Source: Anopheles merus
Taxonomy: Eukaryota > Arthropoda > Insecta > Diptera > Culicidae
DNA: 64,000 nucleotides
Reading direction: 5' to 3'
NCBI RefSeq assembly: GCF_017562075.2
Contig: NC_054085.1
Coordinates: 30,815,039-30,879,038, forward strand
Every line of letters begins with the position of its first letter. The stretch's first letter is position 1. The position numbers and the translations under genes are program-made. Below, piece by piece: positions 35,100 through 47,176 of the stretch. The notes under the pieces are model-generated. The model was not told the DNA's origin. It saw only the letters and a program-made list of their open reading frames with translations, and did no database searches.

Positions 35100-37925
35100 G
35101 CAACTTGATTATTGGAGTCAAAATAATCCTATTTTTCCAATAATGTCCACGTGCTGCCAACCTTTAGTTCTGAAGTTCTGACAAAACTTGGGAAATGCAT
35201 TGCTAAATTACTTGAGGAACGAATATGTTACCAAGACACAACCGTTCATTCGGAAACTAACTAATACAACCAGCTGAAAGGCTTCAGCAATTCCACAAGA
35301 TATTGGAACCCTTGGATGATATTGTCCCGAGTTAAGTTGCAACTCCACCCTTACAAATGCACTGCACACTCTGTTCCGCTCGATCGTGTTGATCTCTTTT
35401 AACCAAAACGACCAATATTGCACATAATCCGCAGACGTCCTTGAGAAGGAGAGAAAGTGGTGTTCGACCCATAATGATGTCCGTGCCACTGGTTGTCGTG
35501 ACATAGATTCGTGCCGCTGGACGTGATTACACGCTATTCTCGCGCACTTCTCATACATCGTCGGAACGCTCAGAATGTTCAGATTACTTTCCGTGAGAAT
35601 CACCCAACAACAGTTAACGTTGAGACCTGAGCTCAATGCAGAAGTCATATCTTAGACATCTTATCTTATCCGTAATCATTGAAGTTGAAGGAGATTTTTA
35701 CAACAAACCTGAAGTATGAATGTAACTTCCTTATACTCGCCCAGAGACATGCGGATAACGTTAATTGGAGGTTTGCTAATTGCATCCAACGTGTTTTGAG
35801 GATAGTACTTAACGCGAATCTCAACCAATAGCGTCTAGCTGAAGAAGTAAGACCTCTTTAACATCTGTGAACATCTTCTTGAAGTGGCAATTAATATGAG
35901 TTGAAAAAAATGTATTGTGCGTGAATGACTTCAATTCAGTAATGTCCAGCAAATTCCTTCCAAATCTTCAAGAACAATCAAAAGGTACAGCCACATCCGG
36001 GAAGTTTCATCATGACTTTTCACTTTCCAGAGCGATCTGGTATACACTTCCAATTGAGCTTATTATTAAGCCTGTGTACTTCTTCTTTAGCGATGCTGGG
36101 AAGACCAGAATTCATATTGCCTTGAGAAGTTAGATCCTCCAAATGTAAGAAATGATTGTTTCAAGTCAGTGTTCGGCTATCGTTTCCGATTTTAAGCCAA
36201 ATTAGGGTCAAAACAACTACGCTACAAGATCAACCCGACAGAAGATCAACAAAACTGTGCAAATTTTTAATGGAATTTCTTCAAATGCTCACCATTTATA
36301 GCATTAATATGATTTAATAAAAAAAACACATAATTTGAATCATTAAATTTTTAATTCAAATTTGTTTCCACACACAAACACACATTCAAACGCAAACTTG
36401 AAATGCACATTAATCGTCTTCATCCCCTCGCACCGATTAGCTCTCTTCCGTTTTATTTTGTGGAAGGGGTTTTTCTAATGATTTTTATTTTCATCTCCCA
36501 ACCCTGATTAAAAACCTACCACTCCGCCGAGCATAAAATATTCATTTTAAAACGGTTTCTTCGCTCCCCGCGCACCAAAACACGAGCTTTGGCGCGAAGA
36601 GAAACGAACGCATCAATTCCCGCAAACATCCCTTCGCGTACCACCGCGCGGAGTCGATGTCATTTCGAGCGTCATTTTGTGGTCGGCGAGGGGGAGGAAG
36701 GGGGGGGGATTGTCCAATTTCCCTCCCACGAACATATGCACACACACACACACACGCTTACACACAGTTTATTTCATTGCTTCCTACAACATCACGCGCG
36801 CGCTCCTCCGAAAATCAGCATGAAGGTGTGGAGAACTAATTTAAATTAAAATATCCAGTCAATAAACCTATAGCACACACACAAACACGGCCAGCCCGCC
36901 CAGTCGGGGGGGGCATCACACATCTCGCGCATTTCTCGCGCTACTTTCCCCCCGTTCCCGCCGTTCTTTGCGCCGCTCGTACGCCTTCCTCCTTCTTCAT
37001 TTCCATCAACTCTGGATTTAAAAAAAAAAGAAAAAAAACCGGGCTAGCGGGGGTGGAGTGCGCTGTGGGTAGGGTAAAACTTTTTAACGATACATACATA
37101 CATTTCAGAACGTAAAGGGGGAAAAAAAGGCAACCGGCCATAAGTGAGGGGAGGAGAGAATAAAAGCGCAGAGAAGAAATCTTCCAAAATGAATAAATTG
37201 ACAAAGCCAGGAGGAGGCGAATCAAGCCGGTGTCGTTCAGACGCGATGTGTGTGTGTGGAGGTGTATGGCACAAGGACGACGAAACGGGGCGAGGAGGGA
37301 GCCCGATGAGACAACAATCGAAAAATATCCGTTTGCATTGAGAAAACAGGCCGGCTTGGGCGGCTTGGAATGGGTGAGGAGGGATGTGGAAAAGAACAAC
37401 ATTAAAATAAGGTATCGAAGAAACAAAAAAAACGATCACCCCTCTCTCTCTCTCTCTTGCGCTCTTTCTTTTTTCTCGCACACTTCAAACACACACACAC
37501 ACACACATTCATCGAAGATCTCTAAATTGTCTCTTTTTCCGTTTTTGTCGTCCTCGTTACCATGCGTCTTTCCATCCCGCTCATTCTAGGGCAGTTTTCT
37601 GCTCTTTCTCTCTTTCACTGCTTCTCTCGCTCTAACTCGCTGCTTCTCGCTCACGCCACCATCACCGTGCTTTAAACGAGACCCTTTCGCTTCTCAATCA
37701 GTAACGATGTATTTTCTCGATATTGTCAATCAATACCACCCCCGGTCCACAACCCCTAACAGTCTGTCCCCGTGTGTTTGCATACACCCCTTCCGCTCCG
37801 TTTTACAGCCCCTTTTTGGTGTGTTTCTTTTAATTCTCCTTTTTCCAATCCATTTAAAAGTTCAACCGAAAACGAACAAAAACGATATTTTTATTCCAAA
37901 AAATTACAATTCTCTCACACACAAA

Positions 37926-37931
<6 letters not shown>

Positions 37932-37962
<31 letters not shown>
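37932..37962 (+). repeat. (CA)n microsatellite
   Basis: About 15 CA units. A further interrupted CA run lies at 38042-38067. Confidence 0.9.
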
Positions 37963-37963
<1 letters not shown>

Positions 37964-38924
37964 ATCGGAGGGAGTGGAGTTCCGCGAAATTTCCTCCATC
38001 TCCCCTATTTCCGCAATCCCCAATCCAGTAAGCAAACGATCCACACACACACACACACGCACACACATATGGATCGACCTTTCGGCTTGCTTGTCTTTTG
38101 CCGGGTCTGTTTTTCCGTTTGTTCTGCGCGAATTCGAACGAGAAAAAAGGAGTTCCCTATAGTTGCACTCCCCCAACCTTTAATTTCACATTTCTTTTCC
38201 TTAGCATAACCAGACACACACACACGCGAACGCCAAGAAGCTCTCGTTCCCCTGGGCAACCACCGCGGGCAACCCCTTTACCCCTTGGCTACTTTTCATG
38301 AGGGAAGGAGGCTCGTAAAATGTTATTTTGCAAAAAAAAATCGCACACCACCGCCCAATCAGAAGGGACGCGGACGGGGCCCGGGACCCGTGAAACGAAA
38401 CGAAGAAGATTCACGCATAAATGCTAACCCCTTTTTACGAAAACAAAACTAAAAAAAAAAGGCAGCACATTAGAAGGAAACGTGAAGGAAAGTGACAGAA
38501 TGAGCAAGCAGTAAAAGCGTCGTCCTTACTGTTCCACACAACAAGGGGAAAGTAAAAAGAAAATACACACATGAACGGGGTATGAAGACGAACAAACAAA
38601 TGTAGGAGAACCGAGCCACACAACACACAGTAAGCATTGAACCAAAAAAAAAACAGCGCACGGCCACACAGGAAACCGATGCTGTCGAAGACACGATTTA
38701 TGTCGCACTCGTTACACCGTACCGCTCACACACGCACGCACACAAACACACACACACACACACCTTCCGTTATGATTATTTGCACCACACACTCGCATGT
38801 GTATATATTCGCGCACCCGTCGAGGGCCAAAGAACCGTTCCGGGGTTGTAAGAAGGGCTGCGAAACGCCGCGCGGCAAGCGCGAACAAAAAAAGCCCGGC
38901 AACAAACGTTCTAAAGCGAAATAA

Positions 38925-38926
<2 letters not shown>

Positions 38927-38999
<73 letters not shown>
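38927..38999 (+). repeat. (CA)n microsatellite, longest in the window
   Basis: About 36 uninterrupted CA units. Confidence 0.97.
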
Positions 39000-39001
<2 letters not shown>

Positions 39002-42000
39002 CACACATGGCAGCATTATGGAATATTGAAATTGGATGCGCGTGTGTGCGTGTGCGTGTGTGTGTGCGTGCTCGCGAATATTTCAAACTCGTGTGCGGTT
39101 GTTCCGGGGCACGCAAAAATGTCGAGGCAAAAGGGGGCACGTTTCTTAGGCAACCAGGTGCAGTGGAAGGATAAAGGGGTGGGTTGCGGGGGGCATCCCT
39201 TTTTTCCCAGGTGCGTGAATTTTGTATTCTTTTAGTTCTATGATTTTTTTTGTGAATCGAGTTTTTAAATAATTAATATTAAATATTTTAAACAAATTGC
39301 CAAAATTGCGTTTTTTCATAAAAGTTTTTGCTCTCAATACATGTTTCTTTTTTATGCAAAATAATTCACCGTGCTTTTTCGGCTTTCCTACACTTTGGTG
39401 CATGCACTTTACACACACACTTACACTTTTTTATCCAAACATACGCGCACACACACACACACACAGAGAGAAAGACGCGGATGTGCATTGTATGTACACG
39501 CACTGCCGAGCGAGATATTTCTCGACTTGCGCTACACTTGCACTTTAGAGCGAAAGCAACACAGAGAGACAGAGAGAAGAGCGCAACTATCAACACAAGA
39601 GAGAGAGAGCAGAAGAGCGGACAAGAAACAAAACGACCCAGCCACCAAATTTAAACAAAGAAGCAGCTAGAACGGGAAAGAACACGAGCGCGCGAGCGAG
39701 CAGAACGAATCGTGAGCGAGTGAGAGAGCGAACTGCCATTTCGCTCACACATCGCGAAACGCGAATCGAAGCTGCCAAACTGGCTCTTCTTTCCCAGTCC
39801 GCTGTGTGTGAGTGTGTATGTGCGCTTTTTTTTTTGCTTCACTTCTTCCTTACGCATCTGAAGTAAAACTTTCAATGGAAAAATAAAACAAACCAAGACG
39901 AACGGTGATGACGGTGGCAAAAAGGGGGAGAGGTATTTTATCCTCCCTCGTCTCTCACACCGTTTGATTTTGCGTGTATGCGTGCGTGTATTGCAAGGGA
40001 TGGATAGCGAGGAAATGCACCCTCCCCCTCCCCATCCCCCCCACATGGGTGGAGAAGCGAAGGAAGGACAACTTGAATATTAATCCCCCGCGCGCGCGTT
40101 TTATATTTCTGCCATTTTTGTTTCCCGATTTTTTCTTCTTTTTTCTGTGTGTATCTTTTGCTCTCTTCTACCGTTGCCTCTGCGCTCTTAATCTTGGAAA
40201 CGGAGCATATTCACCTTGATTTTTGATTCTGCACAACACCCGCACACGCAACACACACACGCACAGTTACACAAACATATCCACAGAGACTTCTTGCTTG
40301 CTTCTGCAGACCACAGACACTTCAATTTCGAACTCCAAAAAAAAAAAAATGGATAAAAATCGAACGCACGCCCCAGAAGCTGTTGTCTTGCGTTTGGGTA
40401 CTTTTTGGGTGCACCACAGGAATGGAATATTTTCTTCTAAGCTTCTTGAATATTCTATCACATTAAACACGTACGTATGCAGCACACAAAGCACACCACA
40501 GCACACCGGGGACCCGGGAAGGGCGTTAATTTGATTCACACCAGCCCCAGAGCAACGATGTTCCCGCAACGAAAATTCGTCGTTTCGAGCAGCAGCAGCA
40601 GCAGCCGCGCGGGCAGCCCCCATTCAATTTGGATAATTTACTCCGGTTTAGCTTTTACTTCAGCACCATCGGCGGAGGAGAAGGAGAATGGGGCACCCCC
40701 AAAACACACCAGCACCAGCCCCACCAACAGGAGAGGGGTGGTTTTGATTGATGCTCTACCGCTCACTCACGGGCACAACACACTGCCGCCGATGCGACGC
40801 GCACTGGATGGATGATTTTGTTGCTGTCGATTTTTGCAATAAAATCAAAACTTTATATCCACGTTTGTTAATTTTTCACTCCCAAACACACACACACACC
40901 TTTATTTTGTGCGATTGTTTAATTACACACAGTCTCGCACCAAGGGCCCCTTGGATGGAGGCTGCTTAACGGGCTGCCGGCTGCGAGCGCCACACAGAAC
41001 ACTGCACTGTGTTGAATGGGAAATTGCACGGGAAGAGCGAACAACCGGACGCACGTCCGTCCGCGTCGAAGGATTTTTTTGTTTTGATGGAATCTCTCTC
41101 TCGCGCGCGCACACACACGTACGGGCGGGCCAGTCGACTCTCGCTTGCGTTTGTTGCCGTCTCTTACCGTCTAATTGGATGGAGCACGCTCTCTCGCTTT
41201 CTCGCTCTCTCGAACTCTCTCTCGCTTTGCAACCCCCGCTCGCGACGCACTTTCAACCCTTGTGGAACGAAAACCACCACATACGAAGATTTGACGCACA
41301 CTGCTAGAGCTGCCTGTGAATGGACAGACGCACACTGCTGAATGGCATTAGTTAGGCGGTGGTCTGACCGTTGTGTGATGATTGTGAGTTCAAGTCATTT
41401 GAGCTGGTGCCTGAAGTTTGTTATTGTTTTTGTTACATTTGATGCGTGATGTTGGTGAATGTGATTTATTTTTCTTTGATATTATAAAATACTAAAATGT
41501 GGTACAATTAACCAAAAGACAGGTAAAATGAGTTAAATGAGCACGTTGTTTGCAAGTTCAGAAATAGATGTATTCAAACGCTAATCAACATCATTTTTTG
41601 CAGGCAAATGTCGCGTGATCTACATAAAGGCAGTGGTCTATTTAAATTTAGCAATATGTTTATCAACATTTAAATCAGCAACATTTAAATCAGATCTCAT
41701 TTTTAGCTCTACGAAAACTTGAAATTATTTATCTAATAAAATTAAAATATAGCCGGTCTCATGGTACAGAAAATTTAAATATTTTGTTTTTACATTATCA
41801 TTGCATAAGCTTCCCGAATAGAGGAGACATTAAATTACTAAAAAAAACGAGGGAAAAAGTCACAACGCTTATTTCCACAGCATTTCCTCAGCATTGCAAA
41901 ACACTTTCATGCCTCATAATTTGTTAATATTCACTAAATTTTGAATGTTTTGAACCCCATTTGTTATTAATACTATACGAGAATGATGATTTTTGTTTCA

Positions 42001-42084
42001 CTAAATGGAATGAAGCATTAATTATGCATACTAGCTTAATGTACACATAAGTCTCACATGATTGTATTACAGTCTGATCTCACT

Positions 42085-42306
42085 AGCAGAGGCGGATTGA
42101 GCACTACGCAAACTAAGCGGCCGCGTGGCCGAGGTGGCTCGAAGGGGTCCCAAAAAAAGGGATACAGCCCCGCTCACAAGTATATTTGCTTCTCAATTCT
42201 ACTCTAGTACCTAGAATTCCTCTTACAATTTCTCGATTTACACTTCAAAAAGGCCTACATTCGTGTGACCGCTTAGGGCCTCCACTCGTGTTAATCCGCC
42301 ACTGCT
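42085..42306. mobile_element. 222-bp terminal-inverted-repeat element (MITE-like)
   Basis: The left end AGCAGAGGCGGATTGAGCAC and the reverse complement of the right end (AGCAGTGGCGGATTAACACG) match over about 18 of 20 bases. No reading frame lies inside. GGCGGAT-type ends are common in small non-autonomous DNA transposons. No clear target-site duplication was seen. The left part holds TGGCCGAGGTGG, which fits the tRNA A-box pattern, but no convincing B-box follows. Confidence 0.65.
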
Positions 42307-42449
42307 GACAGGTTGAACTTCGATTGCCTGCCAACTATAGAATATGTGCTTATTAGTTGGCACGTGTTTCCATACAAATTTAATCTGGAATTAAATTTGA
42401 ATTTGGGACCCGTACCCCATATCTCCAATAATTATCGTGACACCGACAG

Positions 42450-42530
42450 AAAATGTGGCGACTAAGTGACTAACCAAGAGTTGGATGCAAAAATGTCACC
42501 AAGCATCTGATGAGCGCACCAACTGTTAGT
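42450..42530 (+). repeat. local direct repeat, copy 1
   Basis: AAGTGACTAACCAAGAGTTG, then ATGCAAAAATGTCACCAAGCAT and a later CACCAAC. The same order recurs at 42690-42770 (AAAGTGACTGACCAAGCATT, then TTGCTAAAATATCACCTAGCAT and CATACCAAC). Confidence 0.6.
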
Positions 42531-42689
42531 GACTCTCACTGATTATCACAGTGACATGCTTTCGTTTCGGTCGGTCACCAGTGTTGTTAATTAAAGTGTA
42601 GTGAATCTAGAATGCGATACTTAAAACAGTATCCGTTTGCAACACTGGTCATGACTATGTCAGTGACTTTTTGCAGATCTGTTCACAGT

Positions 42690-42770
42690 AAAAAATGTCA
42701 TAACAAAGTGACTGACCAAGCATTGGTTGCTAAAATATCACCTAGCATGTATTGGACATACCAACATGGA
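42690..42770 (+). repeat. local direct repeat, copy 2
   Basis: Partner of 42450-42530, about 240 bp away in the same orientation and diverged. The whole 42430-42830 stretch is rich in GTGAC/GTCAC words. Confidence 0.6.
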
Positions 42771-44278
42771 TTTTGTTTCAGTCAGATTTTTTTATGACAT
42801 TGACAGTGACATTTTGCAACACTGTACCCAACTAAAATAGATCCAACCAGTGAGATTATATTGTATAGCAATAATGAAGCTGTTATTTCTAATACAAAAC
42901 TGTTAATAATTTATCAGAAATTCATATTTATGTAATTTCTTATTGGGTTCTGTAAGTAAAGTAGTAGTTGCACATCAACTGTAAAAACGTTTATGGCTGT
43001 AAAACCAACCAATCTTTGAACCAAAATGAAAAAAAAAATTACATGAAAAATATTAATTTTAATAAAACGGGTGTGCTGAAGACTTTTGTGCTTTGATAAA
43101 ACTTTACCAAAACATGATAATTGAAACCTTAAAATCAACCAATCGAGCCTCTAACAAAATGGAATAAATGAGCAATATGATGAATGATGTTAAGCGCTCG
43201 GTCGAATCATTAATTTTACCCAAATGTGTTAACTATTTTTTCATGCTACATCCCCTTGTGCTTTTTTTTATTGCAGTAAAACACAAAAACTACAATCCAT
43301 ACTGTACGTGGGGGAAAACACGTTCTATCATTAGCGCAGCGTCAAACGTCACAGAACATTTTTAATTCTACGGCGTTCTCTCGAGATTGCAAAAACAACA
43401 CGATAACGACTCCTGCCTTGCATCGAATCCATTTATCTTGCTTCGGTAATGATAATGGAAAAAGGTTTTAAAAATGTTGTGTGCAGAAAGAAAAACACCC
43501 AATACGCAATAATCGCCGCCAACCCAAATGCGCTTTGCGCAAGATATGCACAGGCTGCGCGTAATGTGATACGGTTTTGTGCAAGCGAGATAAAAATCAC
43601 TCCCAAAAGGAAGGATGCACTGTAAATATTGAAACAGCTTTTGAGCCTAGAAGGCTCTAGGATCGTTGTTGGCACACACACGAGCATACAGCCATCATTT
43701 CACACGACTAGGAATGGGAAGGAAGCCCGCAGTAGGACCGGATTCCACAGATTGTTCTTCCATAATAATTAATGCTTAAGAAAGCGGCCACACTAAAACC
43801 AATGGGAAACAGGGCCATAATGAAACATTAAGTCGCTTACCTTTGGTATGTGTGCTTGTGTGTGTGTGTGTATGTGTGTTTGGTTTGCTGCTTTCCTCTT
43901 TCATTCACACCTTCTTCTTTCTTCTTCCCGGGGCCTCCCGGGGTTTTATCGCTCCCGGGAGAGAGGGTGATGCTTCACCGAACCCGAAAACCGAAAATGA
44001 TCATTCTGTCAGCTTTTTACAACCCCCGTACAACCCGGTGCACTTCTCCATTCAAGAATGTCCTTTTTGCCCGTGTCTGTCCAGACGCTTTCGTGTCTTT
44101 TTCTTTCCCACATAGACACACAGACACACATATGTACTTTGTCTTCCCAGGTTCATCAACTGTATCCATCATCCATCATGTTTCCGTTCCGTGTTAGGTT
44201 CTGCTGATTGTTGCTGCTGCTGCCTGGAATATCCTTTCCCTTCGTTTGCTTTGTTTATCGACGAAAGACTGAAAGAAA

Positions 44279-44346
44279 GGAAGAAGAAGAAGAAGAAGAA
44301 GAAGAAGAAGAAGAAGAAGAAGAAGAAGAAGAAGAAGAAGAAGAAG
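44279..44346 (+). repeat. (AAG)n microsatellite
   Basis: About 22 AAG units. The long Lys and Ser/Leu runs in overlapping frames come from this repeat. Confidence 0.95.
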
Positions 44347-46176
44347 CAGAAAAAACCGCTTGATGACAAAGCGGATGCGCTGCCCCGAAGGACTCGCCCT
44401 CGGAAGACTGTAAGCAAAACCCGAACGCATACCTTAACGCTGCGCTGGCCAAACGCTGGGATCGTGCCCGCGAGTTGCAGGGTGAAACACTGGAACTGGT
44501 TTGTTGCTTCGTAGGGAAAAAAACCGAAACGACAACAATTGTGAAACAATAACCGATTCCGAGCCCTTGAAAGGCCGGCTTCGCTGTGTTGGTTAAAGAG
44601 AAGGACACGGAATGCTGTTTTGCACACGTACGAGAAATATTACATTACCACACGAACACGCACACAGCTTTCCTTCCCAGTGGCTAATTTGTACTGCTGC
44701 TGGATGGAAATTATTTAAAAAAAAAGCGTCGCGTTGGTCTTTGCCTGAACAATCCCAATGTCCTTCAAAAAACGGTCCGCGCGTTTTGAGCACAAATGAA
44801 TAAAACGCGCAAGGGAAGGGAAGTTGCTTTATCGTGAAGGGAATAAAACCCGAAAACTGGAAGGACAGCCCATCCTCGCCGTACACACACACACACACGC
44901 TATAATTAATGGTTGTTATGGTTCATAACGCATCCAGTGCCTACTGCTGCTGCTAATGCGTTCTGCCCTGGGCTGCAGCCTACTGAGGTGACAAGCATTT
45001 CCTTCCGCAAAGGCTGTGCCGCTTGGTGTGTTTCCCATTTGGGGACTGGCATCTCGCGATCAACAGACAAAAAAAACAAATAAAAAAGGAAAAAAAAGTA
45101 GCAAGGGGGACGAGGCCCCGTACATGGGTAAAAGAAAATTTATTGATAGGAAATATTGGTTTTTCCTCCCAAAGCTTTCGGGCGTTAATATTTCGCCGGC
45201 ACGGCAAGCGCGTGAGGCATCATTATTAGTCCGTCCGAGGTCGTAAAAAAGGAATGGAACGAAAATGGGAAACAACCCCTGTTGGCTCGTGCGCTCGTCG
45301 TTGGAAAAAAACACACACACGGAGAGAATCGCTGATAACCCCTCACACATTGAGAGGGATTGAGAGGGGTAACAATCTTTCCCCCTCTACAGAACGCGAT
45401 GCCCGGCGCCGCGCTGATGCACTTGCGGCCCAGCATCCTTCTTGTCGGGAGGCGCAGTTTTGGGCAAGGCAACACCTTATCCACGGGACCCACGGGTGTG
45501 GTAGGGACTTCCTTTACGGTAAGATAAATACCCTTCCGAAAGGAAGGGATAAAGCACGCGGGCACGCGACTAACACAGCGCGAGAAGGAGAGTCTAGCTC
45601 CCTTACTTTACATACAACATTACATTAACATTAGCGCGTCGAGGAACTCGCCGCGTTCCCCCTTATTTCTTGCGTAAGATCACAAATTTAAAGCGAAATT
45701 CCTTTTTACTTTCGGATAAGGCCACGGAAGGCGAAAAATGGAAAAGCAAGCAAAAGTTATGTGTTTTTTGTTTAATTTAAAAAGTGTAATAAAAATAATA
45801 ATAAAAAAACAGGGAAAATATATGGAAATTTGCTGCAGATTTTGTTCGCTTCGTATGCGCCCGGTTAGACTATGTGAAGGCTATGTGTATAGCAGGCATA
45901 AAAATAAGAGAAACAACTAAATTCTTCATAACACGTGGATAACAACCCGGACAAACAAAGAAAGACTGTTCCTCCTCCTACTCCGTCCAGCACGCGCTTT
46001 TCTCGCTCGCAGCTCGCAGCTGCCAAATGGTCCGCAAATTTAAGTACTAATAATGTTGTAACGCTATCATTCTACTACATTGCTCGTTCGATTTTATCGG
46101 ATTTCACCGTAAGCCACATTTCTTCAAGGCCACTAAGAAGTGTTGTGTGCATCATTTGCTTCCACGCTTTTCTTAC

Positions 46177-46179
<3 letters not shown>

Positions 46180-46253
<74 letters not shown>
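46180..46253 (+). repeat. (CT)n microsatellite
   Basis: About 36 CT units, a GAGA-type tract on the other strand. Confidence 0.95.
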
Positions 46254-46254
<1 letters not shown>

Positions 46255-47176
46255 ATGCAATATAGGAATCATTTGCCATCCGCTTCATTTTCTATTCATT
46301 ATGCTTTCGTGCTTTAAGTAAAAATGGTTAAATGTTACGAAAAAAAAAACCGTCCACTTCTAGAACAATTCCTTTCCTTTCCTTTTGCTATCTTATCATT
46401 CTGCGCACTTGAATACTTCTTTCCCTTCTTTGCCGGTACGCGAACGCAACTCCTAATTCTAATGGCACTTTTCTATTTTACATGGACAACAAAACACGCG
46501 CGCTTGAATGGTATGCTTTGCATTTTTCTCGTGCTTTTTCCTCCCCCCTTTCAAACCGGCCTACACACGTCCGTTGTTTGCGCAATGTGTCACACATGCC
46601 ACACACTCTGGTTTCCGCGAGGGCGACGACCGCGTTCTGTTTTTTTTTTCTTTTTTGCTTTCTAAATTTTAAAATGTATAAACCCTTGCAAAAAAACCCT
46701 ATTTTAACACCTCTTTCTGTACTCTTTCCCCTTCATTTTTTTTTTGTTGCGAATTTTCCGTCACCAGCGCAGCACAGTGGCCGCGGCGCGCGCGTGTATG
46801 ATTTTGGTGGGCCGCTGATAAATCGACCCCTTTTTTAAAGTTCGATACTCTTTTTATAATATTTGATCCCTTTTTTGCCGTGGAAAAACATCGATTTTTG
46901 CTTCATTTTGCTCGCATTGGGTTTTGAAAGAAAAAAAAAACGGCAAAATAATCACATTACGCTTTGCCTTCTTTTTTCCTCCTTTTGGGACCAGGACGGT
47001 TTAGTTCTCCGCTGATCCGGTCCAGATCCAGGGGGCGTACTTCCTTCCTCATCCCATACATGTATATGAGCGTACTTTGTTCCCGTTTTGTAGCGCGCGT
47101 TTGTCACATTTGTACGCGATTTGCACGCGCGTACGGCGTATCTAAATAACTGCTAGCTTGCCGTTTCCCCACCCGA

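Larger units (their letters stand above)
35100..42084. other. gene desert, microsatellite-dense part
   Basis: No supportable gene in 7 kb. From about 36700 to 41250 simple repeats are unusually dense: CA/GT at 36738, 37490, 37932, 38045, 38746, 38927 and 39447, plus CT/GA stretches. Frames seen there are low-complexity translations of these runs. Two islands of GAGAG/CTCTC with CG-rich DNA (39540-39780 and 41085-41235) look like insect promoter DNA, but no exon can be tied to them. Confidence 0.5.
42771..47176. other. intergenic, 3' of the myosin gene
   Basis: No supportable gene. Contents are the AAG and CT microsatellites listed separately, CA runs, and T-rich DNA. The part just left of 47177 should be the myosin 3' UTR on the minus strand, but no clear poly(A) signal could be placed. 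Confidence 0.5.

Noticed and set aside
35208..35648. Minus-strand frame of 146 codons as a possible gene
   Set aside because: No recognisable motif, no neighbouring exons, and codon use unlike the three real genes.
42114..42150. tRNA-Ser/Leu-like gene
   Set aside because: An A-box-like match only. No acceptor stem, anticodon arm or proper B-box could be drawn.
44169..44627. Frames with long Phe/Leu/Ser or Lys runs
   Set aside because: Translations of the AAG microsatellite.
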